A program made the translations under genes and the position numbers. A stretch of DNA of 64,000 nucleotides from Citrobacter youngae ATCC 29220 (lineage in GTDB: Bacteria; Pseudomonadota; Gammaproteobacteria; Enterobacterales; Enterobacteriaceae). The stretch lies in NCBI RefSeq assembly GCF_000155975.1, contig NZ_GG730301.1, positions 188,049 through 252,048 on the forward strand, given 5' to 3'. A model generated the notes under the pieces. The model did no database searches. It saw only the letters and a program-made list of their open reading frames with translations, and had not been told where the DNA came from. Within the stretch, counting starts at the first letter, position 1; the number at the start of each line of letters is the position of its first letter. Shown here piece by piece: positions 1-10,732 of this stretch.

Positions 1-613
1 GCTCTTCTTTGCTGTGCAGCGCCAGTTCGTTTTGCATCATCAGGCCGGAGAGCGACAGGCCGGTTTCCTGGCAATGTCGTTGCAGATCGGCCGCAGATTT
101 ATACGGATACGGCACGTTTACCGGAGCGCTGTTCGGTAAACCAAAATGTTCTTCATCAACGATGAATCCACCGCCAATGGAATAATACGTCTGGCTGTAA
201 ATGGCTTTTTCGCCCGCCAGTGCGGTAATGCGCATCCCGTTTTCGTGCAGGGACAGATTGTCCGTATGGAAATTCATGCACTTGTCGACCGGGAATTCGA
301 CCTCATGTTGGCCGTTCGCCAGCAGCAAACGTCCGTGAGTGTTCACATCCTGGATAAAGGCCGGAATGGCATCAATGTCTACGGTATCCGGCAGATTACC
401 CGCCAGGCCCATAATAATCGCGATGTCGGTATGGTGACCTTTCCCGGTCAGGGACAAAGAACCATAAACATCAACCACTACGCGGGTTACGTCAGTGAGA
501 ATTCCGCGTGCAATCAGGTCATCCGTGAATTGTTTGCCTGCTTTCATCGGGCCAACAGTATGGGAACTGGAAGGGCCAATGCCGATTTTGAAAATATCGA
601 ATACGCTAATCAT
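1..613 (-). CDS. sdaB: L-serine deaminase (dehydratase) SdaB, N-terminal part, cut by window edge
   Basis: Reading the minus strand from the ATG at 611-613 gives MISVFDIFKIGIGPSSSHTV, the typical N-terminus of the iron-sulfur L-serine deaminases SdaA/SdaB, which convert L-serine to pyruvate and ammonia in the cytoplasm. Only about 204 of the usual roughly 455 residues are present because the gene runs off base 1, so the C-terminal [4Fe-4S] cysteines cannot be seen. It lies 53 bp downstream of sdaC on the same strand, the standard sdaCB operon in which a serine/proton symporter is paired with the degrading enzyme. The sdaB assignment over the paralogue sdaA rests mainly on this neighbour. Confidence 0.93.
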   Translation of the reverse strand, partial: MISVFDIFKIGIGPSSSHTVGPMKAGKQFTDDLIARGILTDVTRVVVDVYGSLSLTGKGHHTDIAIIMGLAGNLPDTVDIDAIPAFIQDVNTHGRLLLANGQHEVEFPVDKCMNFHTDNLSLHENGMRITALAGEKAIYSQTYYSIGGGFIVDEEHFGLPNSAPVNVPYPYKSAADLQRHCQETGLSLSGLMMQNELALHSKEE

Positions 614-666
614 GAGGCGTCCATTGTGTATCGAGGTGCGCCGCCCCGGGGAGCGGCGCAGGGGAA

Positions 667-1956
667 TTAACTGAACAGAGAGTAGGAAATTGCGGAGATA
701 GCGATCAGACCCATAATCACAACGAAGACGTTGCTGATATGGCCGCTGTATTTACGCATTGCCGGTACTTTCTGAATGGCATACATCGGCATCAGGAACA
801 GAATCATCGCGATGATCGGGCCGCCCAGGGTCTCAATCATACCGAGAATGCTTGGGTTCAGCGTCGCCACAATCCAGGTGGTTACCAGCATGAACAGCGC
901 AGTGATTTTGTTCAGTTTGTTGATTTCGATGGTTTTGCCTTTGCCGCGCAGAGACTTAATCACCATACCGTTGAAACCTTCACGTGCGCCCAGGTAGTGG
1001 CCGAGGAAGGATTTGGTGATAGCGATCATCGCGATGATTGGCGCCATCCAGGCGATAATCGGCGCGTTGAAGTGGTTTGCCAGGTAAGACAGGATAGAGA
1101 TGTTCTGCTCTTTCGCTGCCGCCAGATCCGCCGGGGTCAGGCTCAGTACACAGCTGAAAACGAAGAACATAACGGTCAGTACCATCATGATGTGAGCGAA
1201 TGCCAGGATTTTGGAGCATTTCTTCTCAGCGTCATCACCGTACTCTTCACGCTTCGCCACGGCGAAGGAGGAGATGATCGGAGAGTGGTTGAAGGAGAAC
1301 ACCATTACCGGAATCGCCAGCCACAGAGTCATCCACAGACCGTTGCCGGTAGAAGCCGCAGAGTCAAAAGAGAGCGTTTCCAGCGCCGCGCCGCTCCACT
1401 GAGGGATCAGGTACAGAGCCAGCAGCATCAGGGCAGCAACAAACGGGAATACCAGGATGCTCATCGCCTTCACGATCATCTGCTCACCGAAGCGCACGAT
1501 GGTCATCATACCGACAATCAGGATCAGAGACAGGATGGCGCGCGGCGGCGGAGTAATCGCCAGCTGGTGGGTCAGGAAGCTTTCAACGGTATTGGTGATT
1601 GCCACGCTGTAAACCAGCAGAATGGGGTAGATTGCGAAGAAGTAGAGCAGGGTAATCAGTTTACCCGCGCCGACGCCAAAGTGTTCTTCCACCACTTCGG
1701 TAATGTCTTCACCCGGATTTTTACCGGACAGCACGAAGCGGGTCAGACCACGGTGTGCAAAGAACGTCATTGGGAAGGCAAGGATTGCCATGATGATCAG
1801 TGGGATCATGCCGCCTACGCCTGCGTTAATCGGCAGGAACAATACACCCGCGCCAATCGCCGTGCCGTAAAGGCCCAGCATCCACATGGTATCTGTCTTG
1901 CGCCATGCGCTGCGGGTCTGGCCCGTAACGATAGTGCTGGTTTGAGTGTTTTCCAT
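667..1956 (-). CDS. sdaC: Serine/proton symporter SdaC
   Basis: The 429-residue product has the length of E. coli SdaC and about eleven hydrophobic segments, beginning with [17 protein letters not shown] near residue 28, as in the hydroxy/aromatic amino acid permease (HAAAP) family. It imports L-serine across the inner membrane with protons. The ATG at 1956 is preceded by a good ribosome site (GGAGGAA on the minus strand). sdaB follows 53 bp downstream, so uptake and deamination are co-transcribed. The family is known to be under cAMP-CRP and Lrp control in E. coli; the long upstream gap (1957-2518) holds candidate CRP sites and a leader hairpin, listed separately. Confidence 0.96.
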   Translation of the reverse strand: MENTQTSTIVTGQTRSAWRKTDTMWMLGLYGTAIGAGVLFLPINAGVGGMIPLIIMAILAFPMTFFAHRGLTRFVLSGKNPGEDITEVVEEHFGVGAGKLITLLYFFAIYPILLVYSVAITNTVESFLTHQLAITPPPRAILSLILIVGMMTIVRFGEQMIVKAMSILVFPFVAALMLLALYLIPQWSGAALETLSFDSAASTGNGLWMTLWLAIPVMVFSFNHSPIISSFAVAKREEYGDDAEKKCSKILAFAHIMMVLTVMFFVFSCVLSLTPADLAAAKEQNISILSYLANHFNAPIIAWMAPIIAMIAITKSFLGHYLGAREGFNGMVIKSLRGKGKTIEINKLNKITALFMLVTTWIVATLNPSILGMIETLGGPIIAMILFLMPMYAIQKVPAMRKYSGHISNVFVVIMGLIAISAISYSLFS

Positions 1957-1978
1957 CTATTTCTCCTGGAGGAAGCTT

Positions 1979-2022
1979 AAAAAGTCGGGTTTGGGGTCAA
2001 TCCAATGAGAAAGAACCCGACT
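1979..2022 (-). terminator. Terminator-like hairpin in the sdaC leader
   Basis: On the minus strand, AGTCGGGTT (2022-2014) can pair perfectly with AACCCGACT (1991-1983), leaving a 22-nt loop and followed at once by a run of five T. It ends only a few bases before the sdaC ribosome site. The stem is 9 bp, so it could act as an attenuator or simply as a leader stem-loop. No function is shown by sequence alone. Confidence 0.45.
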
Positions 2023-2429
2023 GTAAATCGAAATTCGTTGAGCGATTTTTTATATAATTTTTCGCCGTAATAATTTGCGGGCGGAAAGATACATTTTAGT
2101 AATGAATGTATCAGTGATCGCGATCCCAAATGCAATAATCCACCTTTTATGTGGATAAATTTGGACCATTAATCTGTTAAAAAATAGTCAAAGCGAATTT
2201 ACGGGCGCGAAGGCTAACATTAACGACATATATCATGAAAGCGAAGGCGCGAAGATTCGAGCGTTGCGCTGTAAACAGTGTTATTTTTAGATGATTTTGG
2301 CGACTAACAATAATTTCCTAAGATAAATCACGGTTGATATTACAAGGTAATCGTTTGCGTGGCGCATCATTTTTAATGAAATATCACTGGTATTTATATG
2401 ATCGTCGGAGCTATGTGACTGGTATCACT
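2023..2429 (-). promoter_or_regulatory. sdaC upstream control region with candidate CRP sites
   Basis: This AT-rich stretch without genes separates sdaC from ppnN. Two CRP-like boxes are visible: TGTGACTGGTATCACT at 2414-2429 (nine of ten key positions of TGTGA-N6-TCACA) and a weaker one, on the minus strand TGGGATCGCGATCACT, at 2113-2128. A TATATA/TATAAA stretch at about 2049-2056 on the minus strand could be the -10 element; the weaker box would then lie roughly 77 bp upstream of the start. The stronger box sits far upstream, beside the ppnN terminator. CRP control of sdaC is established in E. coli; the site assignment here is inference. Confidence 0.4.
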
Positions 2430-2468
2430 AAAAAAAGCCGGGAGGCCAATGTGTCAACCCCGACTTTG
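2430..2468 (-). terminator. Intrinsic terminator downstream of ppnN
   Basis: On the minus strand AAGTCGGG pairs with CCCGGCTT (one G-U pair) across a 16-nt loop and runs into a TTTTTT tract at about 2436-2431. It lies about 50 bp after the ppnN stop and before the sdaC promoter region, so it probably ends the ppnN transcript. Confidence 0.65.
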
Positions 2469-2518
2469 ATATGGACAAAACTGTCACCGCGCTAGCGTCT
2501 GCTAACGAGGGTTGAAGG

Positions 2519-3883
2519 TCAGGCGCAGATCTCGTAGCAAGGGATGTACGCGGAGCCTGGTAACTTCATACGATGTTGCGCAACAAAGCCTTGCAGGAGA
2601 TCGTCCATGCGGCGCATCATTTCGCGGTCGCCGTGGATTTTGTACGGGCCAAACTGTTCGATGGCGCGAATACCAACCTCCTTCACGTTACCGGCCACAA
2701 TACCGGAGAACGCCCGACGCAGATCGGCCGCCAGTACTTCAACGGGTTGATCCGGATACAGTTTCAGATTAGCCATGTTTTCATGGGACGGCTCGAACGG
2801 CATCTGCAAATCCGGTGCGATACGAATCGACCAGTTAAAGCTGTAGGCATCTCCGGTGTCGCGACGGTTCTCTTTTACCAGCGGCATCGCTTTTTTCATC
2901 AGGCGCGCAACTTCCGCCGCATCGTCAATGATAATGCGATAGTGCCTGCGCGCATTTTCCCCCAGCGTGTGCACGATAAATTCGTCCAGCACGCGGAAGT
3001 AATCGGCGCTCTCTTTTGGTCCGGTCAAAATCAGCGGTAGCACCTGATCTTTGTTTGCCGGATTCATCAGGATCCCCAGCAGATACAGCAGCTCTTCCGC
3101 AGTCCCCACGCCGCCCGGGAAGATGATAATACCGTGGGCGATGCGCACGAACGCTTCCAGACGTTTTTCAATGTCCGGCATGATGATCAGTTCGTTAACC
3201 AGCGGGTTAGGCGGCTCAGCGGCGATGATTGACGGTTCGGTCATACCAATAAAGCGGCTGTCTTTGTAACGCTGCTGGGCGTGACCGACCGCTGCGCCTT
3301 TCATTGGCGCTTCCATCGCTCCCGGACCGCAGCCGGTACAGATGTTCAGCTCGCGCAGGCCCAACTGGGTGCCGACGCGACGGGCATACAGGTATTCATT
3401 TTCGTTGATGGAGTGACCGCCCCAGCAGACGACCATGTTCGGCGCTTCACCGACGTGTAGCGCCCGGGCGTTTCGCAGGATCGAGAACACCAGGTTGGTA
3501 ATATGTACTGAACTTTCGAGATCCAGATGCTGAAAACGCCCGGCGTTATGGATCTGGCCATTGACGAACAGAATGTCGCGCAGCACGGCGAACAGGTTGG
3601 CTTGCAGCGCACGAATAATGCGGCCATCAACAAACGCATCTTCAGGTGGGTTGATCAGTTCCAGCTTCACGCCCCGTTCGCGGCGCAGCACGTTAATGTC
3701 GAAATTTTCAAAGCGGGACAGCAGTTCTTTGCTGTTGTCGGTCAGACTGCCGGAGTTCAGAACGGCAAGCGAACAGTTACGAAACAGTTGATACAGGTCG
3801 CTGCTGGCGGTGCGTTTAAGCATATCGACTTCCAGCTGCGACAACATGTCCATTGAGCCAAGCGGGCTAATATGTGTAATCAA
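2519..3883 (-). CDS. ppnN: Nucleotide 5'-monophosphate nucleosidase PpnN (YgdH)
   Basis: The 454-residue protein matches E. coli PpnN in length and sequence features. A LOG/lysine-decarboxylase-like Rossmann domain occupies the middle, with the phosphate-binding signature [10 protein letters not shown] (residue about 255) and the upstream [14 protein letters not shown] segment. The family hydrolyses purine and other nucleoside monophosphates to base plus ribose 5-phosphate and is known in E. coli to be stimulated by (p)ppGpp; relA is also in this window but not in an operon with it. The gene stands alone: queF lies upstream with its stop 113 bp away, and a terminator follows. The ATG at 3883 is preceded by AAGGAG on the minus strand. 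Confidence 0.94.
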   Translation of the reverse strand: MITHISPLGSMDMLSQLEVDMLKRTASSDLYQLFRNCSLAVLNSGSLTDNSKELLSRFENFDINVLRRERGVKLELINPPEDAFVDGRIIRALQANLFAVLRDILFVNGQIHNAGRFQHLDLESSVHITNLVFSILRNARALHVGEAPNMVVCWGGHSINENEYLYARRVGTQLGLRELNICTGCGPGAMEAPMKGAAVGHAQQRYKDSRFIGMTEPSIIAAEPPNPLVNELIIMPDIEKRLEAFVRIAHGIIIFPGGVGTAEELLYLLGILMNPANKDQVLPLILTGPKESADYFRVLDEFIVHTLGENARRHYRIIIDDAAEVARLMKKAMPLVKENRRDTGDAYSFNWSIRIAPDLQMPFEPSHENMANLKLYPDQPVEVLAADLRRAFSGIVAGNVKEVGIRAIEQFGPYKIHGDREMMRRMDDLLQGFVAQHRMKLPGSAYIPCYEICA

Positions 3884-3996
3884 GTAAACTCCTTACGGGA
3901 CGAGAGACATCATCCTCTACTGATTACAATAGCCCTGGCTTATGACCTTTCACAACCTTGCGCGCGGAATCCGACACGCAAAATTGAGAAAAAAGA

Positions 3997-4845
3997 TTAC
4001 TGACGCACTAAACGACCCGTTGCCGGGGTGAAATCGGTGTTGGTGCGCCAGGGGTTAATGTCCAGGCCGCCGCGACGCGTGTAGCGTGCGTAAACGCTCA
4101 GTTTCTCCGGCTGGCAGAAGCGCAGAATGTCATTGAAGATACGCTCCACACACTGCTCGTGAAATTCATTATGGTGGCGGAAGGAGACCAGATAACGCAG
4201 CAGCTTCTCCCTGTCGATTTTGCGTCCACGATACTGAATTTGTATGGAGCCCCAGTCTGGCTGGTGGGTGATCAAGCAGTTAGACTTCAGCAGATGGCTG
4301 ACCAGCGTCTCTTCCACCGCTTTTTCACCGCTCACGGCGTTTTCCAGATACTCAGTGCTGAACTGGTAGTTATCAATGACGATATCCTGATTGTCGATAC
4401 AGGTGCCGTTAAAGTGGGCTATCGGCTGGCCTTCCAGTTCGTCAAGACGGTACAGCGCCACGCTGACATCACCTTGCGCGCAGGCGCGCAAATCGTTTTC
4501 CAGCGTCTGGCGTACGGCATCCCAGGAATCAAAACGCGTCTGGTTAAAACTGTTCAGGTAAAGCTTAAAGCTTTTCGATTCAATCAGATTTACGCTGGTG
4601 TAATCCAGTTCCACATGACCGACCGCGACCTGCGGTAAACCGTTGGCATTCAGCCAGGACAGTTCATACAGGGTCCAGATATCGGCACCGTGAAAAGGCA
4701 GATTATCGGCCTTTAAATCCAGCGGGTCGCGGTTCAGGCTGCGCGGCACGCCCTGCAACAGACCTGCATCGTAATTATCCCGATAATCCGTTGATTTACC
4801 GAGGGTCAGGCCGTCAAGCGCCCGATGATTTTCATAAGAAGACAT
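3997..4845 (-). CDS. queF: NADPH-dependent 7-cyano-7-deazaguanine reductase QueF
   Basis: The 282-residue product is the long, bimodular QueF type. The QueF signature [12 protein letters not shown] is at about residue 89, and [11 protein letters not shown] holds the catalytic Cys and Asp seven residues apart, corresponding to Cys190 and Asp197 in E. coli. It reduces preQ0 to preQ1, the last step before insertion into tRNA during queuosine synthesis. It is transcribed away from syd (68 bp between the start codons). Two further queuosine genes, queE and queD, lie elsewhere in this window. No preQ1 riboswitch was seen upstream. Confidence 0.97.
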   Translation of the reverse strand: MSSYENHRALDGLTLGKSTDYRDNYDAGLLQGVPRSLNRDPLDLKADNLPFHGADIWTLYELSWLNANGLPQVAVGHVELDYTSVNLIESKSFKLYLNSFNQTRFDSWDAVRQTLENDLRACAQGDVSVALYRLDELEGQPIAHFNGTCIDNQDIVIDNYQFSTEYLENAVSGEKAVEETLVSHLLKSNCLITHQPDWGSIQIQYRGRKIDREKLLRYLVSFRHHNEFHEQCVERIFNDILRFCQPEKLSVYARYTRRGGLDINPWRTNTDFTPATGRLVRQ

Positions 4846-4913
4846 GTTTCACCGTCATAAACCAGATACACTATGCGACAAGTGTATCCTGGCTTTTGTG
4901 AAGAGAGAAATCA

Positions 4914-5459
4914 GTGGACGAATTGACAGCGCAGGCGTTGACAGCCTTTACGACGCGTTATTGCGACGCGTGGCACGACAAAAACAACAGCTGGCCGCTC
5001 AGCGAAGAGCTGTATGGCGTACCTTCACCGTGCATCATTTCTTCCACTAACGATGCGGTGTACTGGCAACCTCAGCCTTTTGTCGGCGAAAAAAACGTCA
5101 ATGCGGTTGAACGCGCCTTTGATATCGTGATACAACCTGCCGTTCACGCTTTTTACACCACCCAGTTTGCCGGGGACATGCACGCGCAGTTTGCGGATGA
5201 AAAGCTAACGCTGCTGCAAACCTGGAGTGAAGACGACTTCAGGCGCGTTCAGGAAAACCTGATTGGACATCTGGTTACGCAAAAGCGCCTCAAGCTATCG
5301 CCTACGCTTTTTATTGCCACCCAGGACAATGAGCTTGACGTCATTTCGGTGTGCAATCTGTCCGGTGAAGTGTGCAAAGAAACGCTGGGAACCCGTCAAC
5401 GAACGGTGCTGGCGCCCTCACTTGCGGAATTCCTTACTCAACTTAAGCCAGCTCTGTAA
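4914..5459 (+). CDS. syd: SecY-interacting protein Syd
   Basis: The 181-residue product, the same size as E. coli Syd, starts at a GTG (4914) with [20 protein letters not shown]. Syd is a soluble protein that docks on the cytoplasmic face of SecY and has been proposed to check assembly of the SecYEG translocon. GAGAGAAA upstream of 4914 serves as the ribosome site. It is divergent from queF and precedes the csrB RNA gene. No predicted membrane segments are evident, fitting a peripheral protein. Confidence 0.95.
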   Translation: MDELTAQALTAFTTRYCDAWHDKNNSWPLSEELYGVPSPCIISSTNDAVYWQPQPFVGEKNVNAVERAFDIVIQPAVHAFYTTQFAGDMHAQFADEKLTLLQTWSEDDFRRVQENLIGHLVTQKRLKLSPTLFIATQDNELDVISVCNLSGEVCKETLGTRQRTVLAPSLAEFLTQLKPAL

Positions 5460-5478
5460 TCCAGTTTGCCCTGAACCT

Positions 5479-5496
5479 TGTGAGAGATCTCTTACA
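5479..5496 (+). promoter_or_regulatory. UvrY (SirA) binding box upstream of csrB
   Basis: TGTGAGAGATCTCTTACA is an 18-bp near-perfect inverted repeat that matches the established UvrY/SirA recognition sequence. It lies about 180 bp upstream of the csrB start, where E. coli has its upstream UvrY site. The BarA sensor that phosphorylates UvrY is encoded at 14023-16779. Confidence 0.8.
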
Positions 5497-5669
5497 AACC
5501 CTGTAGGACATTGCCAGGTAGTAAGTGAAGACCTAACGAACGGGAAAAATAATAATTACTTATTATTCATACTGTTAATGTTTTATTGTCAACTTTCATA
5601 CGAAAATATTCTTAAGGGTTTGTCTGTAAGCGTCTTGTAAGACAAAGCGAAACAGGCGATTCTATATCT

Positions 5670-6034
5670 GTCGACAAGGAGTCGCACAACGAAGAGAACA
5701 TCAGGATGATGGCTCTTCGCCAGGACACACCAGGACGGTGTTACAAGGACAGGCTTCAGGATGAAGCAAAGTGGAAAGCGCGGGATGCGTTAAAGGACAC
5801 CTCCAGGATGGAGAATGAGAGCCGGTCAGGATGTTCGGCGGGTCAGGATGGCTAGGACACTTCAGGATGAAGTTTTCACATCGGGGTGATGTGAGCAGGA
5901 TGCAAACGTTCAGGATGAACAAGGTCGCAAGACCACAGGAAAAGTTGTCACGGATGAGCAGGGAGCACTAAAAGTAGCTGGAATGCTGCGAAACGAACCG
6001 GGAGCACTGTTTTTACAGTGCTCCCTTTTTTTAT
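5670..6034 (+). ncRNA. csrB: CsrB regulatory RNA (antagonist of CsrA)
   Basis: The stretch starts GTCGACAAGGAGTC and carries about twenty GGA motifs, many as CAGGATGA or AGGACAC in hairpin loops, the hallmark of CsrB. These loops sequester the RNA-binding protein CsrA. It ends in a strong intrinsic terminator (GGGAGCACTGT, loop, ACAGTGCTCCC, then T7 at about 6001-6032). Size (about 365 nt), position between syd and yqcC, and the upstream UvrY box all agree with E. coli csrB. A TATATC-type -10 element lies at about 5663-5668, and TTGTAA at 5635-5640 is a possible -35. The exact 5' end is inferred by comparison with the E. coli RNA. Confidence 0.95.
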
Positions 6035-6091
6035 TTCCCCTTCACTAATGCTATTCTTCGCGCCAGATTTTTCATCATTGAGGTTAATTTC

Positions 6092-6421
6092 ATGACGACT
6101 CATGACCGTGTGCGCCAGCAGTTACATGCGCTTGAAGCGCTACTGCGGGAACATCATCACTGGCGGATGGACGAGCCAGCAGAGCATCTGTTTACCAGCA
6201 CGCAGCCTTTTTGTATGGATACCATGGAGCCGGTTGAGTGGCTGCAATGGGTGTTGATTCCCCGCATGCATACGCTGCTTGATAACGCGCAGCCGCTTCC
6301 GCAGGCTTTTGCCGTCGCACCGTATTACGAAATGGCGTTGGCCGCCGATCACCCGCAACGCGATATTCTCCTGACGACATTGCAAGAGTTGGATGCGCTG
6401 TTTATAAGTGATAACGCCTGA
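6092..6421 (+). CDS. yqcC: Small conserved protein YqcC (DUF446)
   Basis: The 109-residue product has the size and sequence of the enterobacterial YqcC family. It is a soluble, probably helical protein of unknown function with no signal peptide or membrane segment. Its TGA overlaps the truC start (TGATG at 6419-6423), indicating translational coupling, so it probably belongs to a yqcC-truC-yqcA transcript. No function can be assigned from sequence beyond this linkage to tRNA modification. Confidence 0.9.
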   Translation: MTTHDRVRQQLHALEALLREHHHWRMDEPAEHLFTSTQPFCMDTMEPVEWLQWVLIPRMHTLLDNAQPLPQAFAVAPYYEMALAADHPQRDILLTTLQELDALFISDNA

Positions 6422-7203
6422 TGCTGGAGATCCTCTATCAGGACGAATGGCTGGTCGCCGTCAATAAACCTTCGGGCTGGTTGGTTCACCGCAGTTGGCT
6501 CGACCGCGATGAGAAAGTGGTCGTGATGCAAACGGTGCGCGACCAGATTGGTCAGCACGTGTTTACCGCACACCGACTCGACCGGCCGACCTCCGGCGTG
6601 CTGCTGATGGGGTTGTCCAGCGAAGCCGGGCGTTTGCTGGCGCAGCAGTTTGAACATCATCAGATTCAGAAACGCTATCATGCGATTGTGCGTGGCTGGC
6701 TGATGGATGATGCCGTGCTGGATTACCCGCTGGTCGAAGAGCTGGATAAGATTGCCGATAAGTTTGCCCGTGAAGATAAAGGTCCGCAGCCTGCGGTCAC
6801 CCATTATCGTGGTCTGGCGACGGTAGAGATGCCGGTAGCGACCGGACGTTATCCGACCACCCGTTACGGACTGGTGGAACTGGATCCTAAAACCGGTCGC
6901 AAACACCAGCTCAGACGCCATCTGGCGCACTTACGTCATCCGATAATTGGCGACAGCAAGCATGGCGATTTGCGGCAAAACCGTAGCGCCGCAGAGCACT
7001 TTGGCTGTCAGCGATTGATGCTGCATGCCAGCCAGCTTGAGCTGATTCATCCTTTCACCGGTGAACCGCTGGTGATTCGCGCCGGGCTGGATGACGTCTG
7101 GATGCAGGCGCTATCACAGTTTGGCTGGCGCGGACTTCTCCCCGAGAATGAAAGGGTTGAGTTCAGCGGGCTGTCAGGTCAGGATGAGCTGATAGATTCT
7201 TAA
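6421..7203 (+). CDS. truC: tRNA pseudouridine(65) synthase TruC
   Basis: The 260-residue product belongs to the RluA family. The catalytic motif HRLDRPTSG, with its essential Asp, is at about residue 51, and the downstream [13 protein letters not shown] segment is also typical. TruC isomerises U65 in tRNA-Ile and tRNA-Asp. The length equals E. coli TruC. The start codon overlaps the yqcC stop, and yqcA follows after 19 bp. The S4 domain found in RluC/RluD is absent, as expected for TruC. Confidence 0.96.
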   Translation: MLEILYQDEWLVAVNKPSGWLVHRSWLDRDEKVVVMQTVRDQIGQHVFTAHRLDRPTSGVLLMGLSSEAGRLLAQQFEHHQIQKRYHAIVRGWLMDDAVLDYPLVEELDKIADKFAREDKGPQPAVTHYRGLATVEMPVATGRYPTTRYGLVELDPKTGRKHQLRRHLAHLRHPIIGDSKHGDLRQNRSAAEHFGCQRLMLHASQLELIHPFTGEPLVIRAGLDDVWMQALSQFGWRGLLPENERVEFSGLSGQDELIDS

Positions 7204-7222
7204 GTCCCAGGAGATAAAGGTT

Positions 7223-7672
7223 ATGGCGGAAATTGGAATTTTTGTCGGCACGATGTACGGAAACGCGCTGCTGGTTGCCGAAGAGGCCGAAGCTATTTTG
7301 ACGGCACAGGGTCATAAAGCCACGGTATTTGAAGACCCGGAGCTTAGCGACTGGCAGGCATATCAGGAAAAATATGTGCTGGTGGTAACCTCAACGACCG
7401 GGCAGGGCGATCTGCCGGATAGCATCGTGCCGCTGTTTCAGGGGATCAAAGATAACCTCGGCTACCAGCCAAATCTGCATTATGGGGTTATTGCGCTGGG
7501 CGACAGTAGCTACGTTAATTTCTGCAATGGCGGCAAGCAGTTCGATGCGCTGTTGCAGGAGCAAAGCGCCCACCGCGTAGGGGAAATGCTGCTGATTGAC
7601 GCCAGCGAGCATCCAGAGCCGGAAAGCGAATCTAATCCCTGGGTAGAAAACTGGGGAACCTTGCTTAAATAA
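7223..7672 (+). CDS. yqcA: Flavodoxin-like protein YqcA
   Basis: The 149-residue product is a short-chain flavodoxin-like FMN protein of the MioC/YqcA group. It shows the phosphate loop GTMYGNA near residue 9 and the [11 protein letters not shown] loop near residue 60. It would carry electrons in the cytoplasm; its specific partner is unknown. It is the last gene of the yqcC-truC-yqcA cluster, with AGGAGATAAAGG just before the ATG. Confidence 0.92.
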   Translation: MAEIGIFVGTMYGNALLVAEEAEAILTAQGHKATVFEDPELSDWQAYQEKYVLVVTSTTGQGDLPDSIVPLFQGIKDNLGYQPNLHYGVIALGDSSYVNFCNGGKQFDALLQEQSAHRVGEMLLIDASEHPEPESESNPWVENWGTLLK

Positions 7673-7711
7673 TCCCTCGCCCGCACGGGCATTTAACCCC
7701 TCATTTGAACC

Positions 7712-7743
7712 GTAGGCCGGGCCAGGCGAAGCCGCCGCCCGGC
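7712..7743. repeat. REP-type palindromic repeat
   Basis: GTAGGCCGGGCCAGGCG followed by GCCGCCGCCCGGC forms an imperfect palindrome like the REP elements that recur in this window. It lies just after yqcA and may protect the 3' end of that transcript. Confidence 0.7.
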
Positions 7744-8015
7744 AATAAAACCCCAATTCCGTGAACTAACTTCCACTGCTTTAGGCTTATGCCATAAACA
7801 ACCTCATTCACCTCCCGCAATGTTGTGTTTTTGCACGGTGAGGGTAAGAGGCACTCCTTCATATACTTTTCCCGTCAGTTACCGCAAAGGCAGCGAGTCA
7901 GAATAAAACGGCCCTGAGCTGTACCAAAACTGCCACACACTAACCTCTCATTCTGATCACCCTACAGGTGCTGTACAGAATGAACTGGTGAAAGCCAAGA
8001 TTCAGGAGTGCAACA
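7744..8015 (+). promoter_or_regulatory. Promoter region of the gud operon
   Basis: This gene-free stretch precedes gudP. In E. coli the gud, gar and cda genes are activated by CdaR in response to glucarate or galactarate. I could not identify a convincing -10/-35 pair or operator by eye. The ribosome site CAGGAG lies nine bases before the gudP ATG. Confidence 0.4.
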
Positions 8016-9374
8016 ATGAGTTCATTAAGTCAGGCGGCGAGCAGCGCGGAAAAACGCACTAACGCTCGCTACTGGATAGTGGTGATGCTGTTTATCGTCA
8101 CATCCTTCAACTACGGCGATCGCGCCACTTTATCCATTGCCGGCTCGGAGATGGCCAAAGACATTGGTCTGGATGCGGTAGGGATGGGGTATGTCTTCTC
8201 CGCTTTCTCATGGGCCTATGTTATCGGCCAGATCCCCGGCGGCTGGTTGCTCGACCGCTTCGGTTCAAAACGCGTTTATTTCTGGTCCATCTTTATCTGG
8301 TCCATGTTTACCCTACTGCAGGGCTTCGTTGATATCTTCAGCGGCTTCGGCATTATCGTTGCGCTGTTTACCTTGCGCTTCCTTGTTGGCCTGGCTGAAG
8401 CGCCTTCCTTCCCTGGCAACAGTCGCATCGTCGCGGCGTGGTTCCCGGCGCAGGAAAGGGGCACGGCGGTGGCTATCTTTAACTCGGCGCAGTACTTTGC
8501 CACCGTAATCTTCGCGCCAATTATGGGTTGGCTGACTCACGAAGTGGGCTGGTCACACGTGTTCTTCTTTATGGGCGGCCTCGGGATTGTTATCAGCTTG
8601 ATCTGGCTGAAGGTGATTCATGAACCGAATCAACATCCGGGCGTCAACCAAAAAGAGCTGGAGTACATTGCCGAAGGCGGGGCGTTGATCAATATGGATC
8701 AGGCGGCAGCCAAAGCGAAAGTGCCGTTTAGCGTGAAGTGGGGGCAAATCAAACAGCTGCTGGGTTCACGGATGATGATCGGTATTTATATCGGCCAATA
8801 CTGCATCAACGCGCTGACCTACTTCTTTATCACCTGGTTCCCAGTTTATCTGGTGCAGGCGCGCGGTATGTCGATTCTGAAAGCCGGTTTTGTCGCCTCG
8901 GTTCCGGCCATTTGCGGATTCGCAGGCGGCGTGCTCGGCGGTATTATTTCCGACTGGCTGATGCGCCGTACCGGTTCGCTGAATATCGCCCGTAAAACGC
9001 CAATCGTACTGGGCATGCTGTTGTCGATGGTGATGGTGTTCTGTAACTACGTCAACGTGGAGTGGATGATCATCGGCTTTATGGCGCTGGCCTTCTTCGG
9101 CAAAGGTATCGGTGCGCTGGGCTGGGCGGTAATGGCGGATACCGCGCCGAAAGAGATCAGCGGTCTGAGCGGCGGCCTGTTCAATATGTTTGGCAATATC
9201 TCCGGCATCGTGACGCCGATTGCTATCGGCTACATCGTCGGTACCACCGGCTCGTTCAACGGCGCGCTGATTTACGTGGGCGTACATGCGCTGGTGGCGG
9301 TAGTGAGTTATCTGGTGCTGGTGGGCGATATTAAACGTATCGAACTGAAAACCGTCGCAGGACAACCATCATGA
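8016..9374 (+). CDS. gudP: D-glucarate/galactarate MFS transporter GudP
   Basis: The 452-residue, twelve-helix protein belongs to the anion:cation symporter branch of the MFS (phthalate permease/GudP family). Its N-terminal segment reads [19 protein letters not shown], and the loop [13 protein letters not shown] carries the MFS signature. It imports hexarates with protons across the inner membrane. The gudX start overlaps its stop (ATGA at 9371-9374), and gudD follows, so import and dehydration are co-expressed. Confidence 0.95.
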   Translation: MSSLSQAASSAEKRTNARYWIVVMLFIVTSFNYGDRATLSIAGSEMAKDIGLDAVGMGYVFSAFSWAYVIGQIPGGWLLDRFGSKRVYFWSIFIWSMFTLLQGFVDIFSGFGIIVALFTLRFLVGLAEAPSFPGNSRIVAAWFPAQERGTAVAIFNSAQYFATVIFAPIMGWLTHEVGWSHVFFFMGGLGIVISLIWLKVIHEPNQHPGVNQKELEYIAEGGALINMDQAAAKAKVPFSVKWGQIKQLLGSRMMIGIYIGQYCINALTYFFITWFPVYLVQARGMSILKAGFVASVPAICGFAGGVLGGIISDWLMRRTGSLNIARKTPIVLGMLLSMVMVFCNYVNVEWMIIGFMALAFFGKGIGALGWAVMADTAPKEISGLSGGLFNMFGNISGIVTPIAIGYIVGTTGSFNGALIYVGVHALVAVVSYLVLVGDIKRIELKTVAGQPS

Positions 9375-10711
9375 CCACACAATCGAGTCCCGTTATTACC
9401 GACATGAAGGTCATCCCGGTGGCCGGTCATGACAGCATGCTGCTCAATATTGGCGGTGCGCATAACGCATATTTTACCCGCAATATCGTCGTGCTTACCG
9501 ACAACGCCGGGAATACCGGCGTCGGCGAAGCGCCGGGCGGTGAAGTGATTTATCAGACGCTGGTCGATGCTATCCCGATGGTCTTAGGTCAGGAAGTCGC
9601 CCGCCTGAACAAAGTTGTGCAGCAGGTGCATAAAGGCAACCAGGCCGCAGACTTTGATACTTTTGGCAAAGGCGCCTGGACCTTTGAGCTGCGGGTCAAT
9701 GCGGTAGCGGCGCTGGAAGCCGCGCTGCTCGATCTACTCGGCAAGGCGCTCAACGTGCCGGTCTGTGAACTGTTAGGACCCGGCAAACAGCGCGATGCGG
9801 TCACCGTGCTGGGCTATCTGTTCTACGTGGGCGACCGCACGAAGACCGATCTGCCGTATCTGGAAAGCACGCCGGGCAACCATGAGTGGTATCGCCTGCG
9901 TCACCAGCAAGCGCTGAACAGCGACGCGGTGGTGCGTCTGGCGGAAGCCTCGCAGGATCGCTACGGCTTTAAAGATTTCAAACTCAAGGGCGGCGTGCTG
10001 CCCGGCGAGCAGGAAATCGACACCGTACGCGCGCTGAAAAAACGCTTCCCGGATGCGCGCATTACGGTTGATCCGAATGGTGCCTGGCTGCTGGATGAAG
10101 CCATCGCGCTGTGTAAAGGGCTGAACGATGTTCTGACTTACGCCGAAGATCCGTGCGGCGCTGAGCAGGGTTTTTCTGGCCGCGAAGTGATGGCGGAGTT
10201 CCGCCGTGCAACCGGTCTGCCGGTCGCAACGAACATGATCGCCACCAACTGGCGTGAGATGGGCCATGCGGTAATGCTGAACGCTGTGGATATTCCGCTG
10301 GCCGATCCGCACTTCTGGACCCTTTCCGGCGCGGTGCGCGTGGCACAGTTATGCGATGACTGGGGACTGACCTGGGGCTGCCATTCCAACAATCATTTTG
10401 ATATTTCGCTGGCGATGTTTACCCACGTCGGTGCGGCAGCGCCGGGTAAACCGACGGCTATCGACACCCACTGGATCTGGCAGGAGGGCGATTGCCGCCT
10501 GACCAAAAATCCGCTGGAGATTAAAAACGGAAAGATTGCGGTACCCGACGCGCCCGGCCTGGGCGTGGAGCTGGACTGGGAGCAGATACAGAAAGCGCAT
10601 GAAGCCTATAAGGCGCTGCCCGGCGGCGCGCGTAATGACGCAGGCCCAATGCAGTACCTGATTCCCGGATGGACTTTTGACCGTAAACGTCCCGTTTTCG
10701 GCCGCCACTAA
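9371..10711 (+). CDS. gudX: Glucarate dehydratase-related protein GudX
   Basis: This 446-residue enolase-superfamily protein is a tandem paralogue of GudD. It keeps the mechanistic residues: FKLKGG (catalytic Lys, about residue 205), VDPNGAW and EDPCG (metal ligands), and CHSNNHFD (catalytic His, about 339). E. coli GudX is regarded as a weaker, related dehydratase. The CHSNN here where GudD has SHSNN is one visible active-site-region difference. It lies between gudP and gudD in one operon, starting within the gudP stop. A role in handling another hexarate or an epimer is possible but not shown. Confidence 0.92.
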   Translation: MTTQSSPVITDMKVIPVAGHDSMLLNIGGAHNAYFTRNIVVLTDNAGNTGVGEAPGGEVIYQTLVDAIPMVLGQEVARLNKVVQQVHKGNQAADFDTFGKGAWTFELRVNAVAALEAALLDLLGKALNVPVCELLGPGKQRDAVTVLGYLFYVGDRTKTDLPYLESTPGNHEWYRLRHQQALNSDAVVRLAEASQDRYGFKDFKLKGGVLPGEQEIDTVRALKKRFPDARITVDPNGAWLLDEAIALCKGLNDVLTYAEDPCGAEQGFSGREVMAEFRRATGLPVATNMIATNWREMGHAVMLNAVDIPLADPHFWTLSGAVRVAQLCDDWGLTWGCHSNNHFDISLAMFTHVGAAAPGKPTAIDTHWIWQEGDCRLTKNPLEIKNGKIAVPDAPGLGVELDWEQIQKAHEAYKALPGGARNDAGPMQYLIPGWTFDRKRPVFGRH

Positions 10712-10732
10712 TTTTTGAATAAGGACTAAATT

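Noticed and set aside
739-1980. A 413-codon frame antisense to sdaC
   Set aside because: Rich in His, Arg and Gln as expected from the complement of membrane-protein codons; sdaC is clearly the gene.
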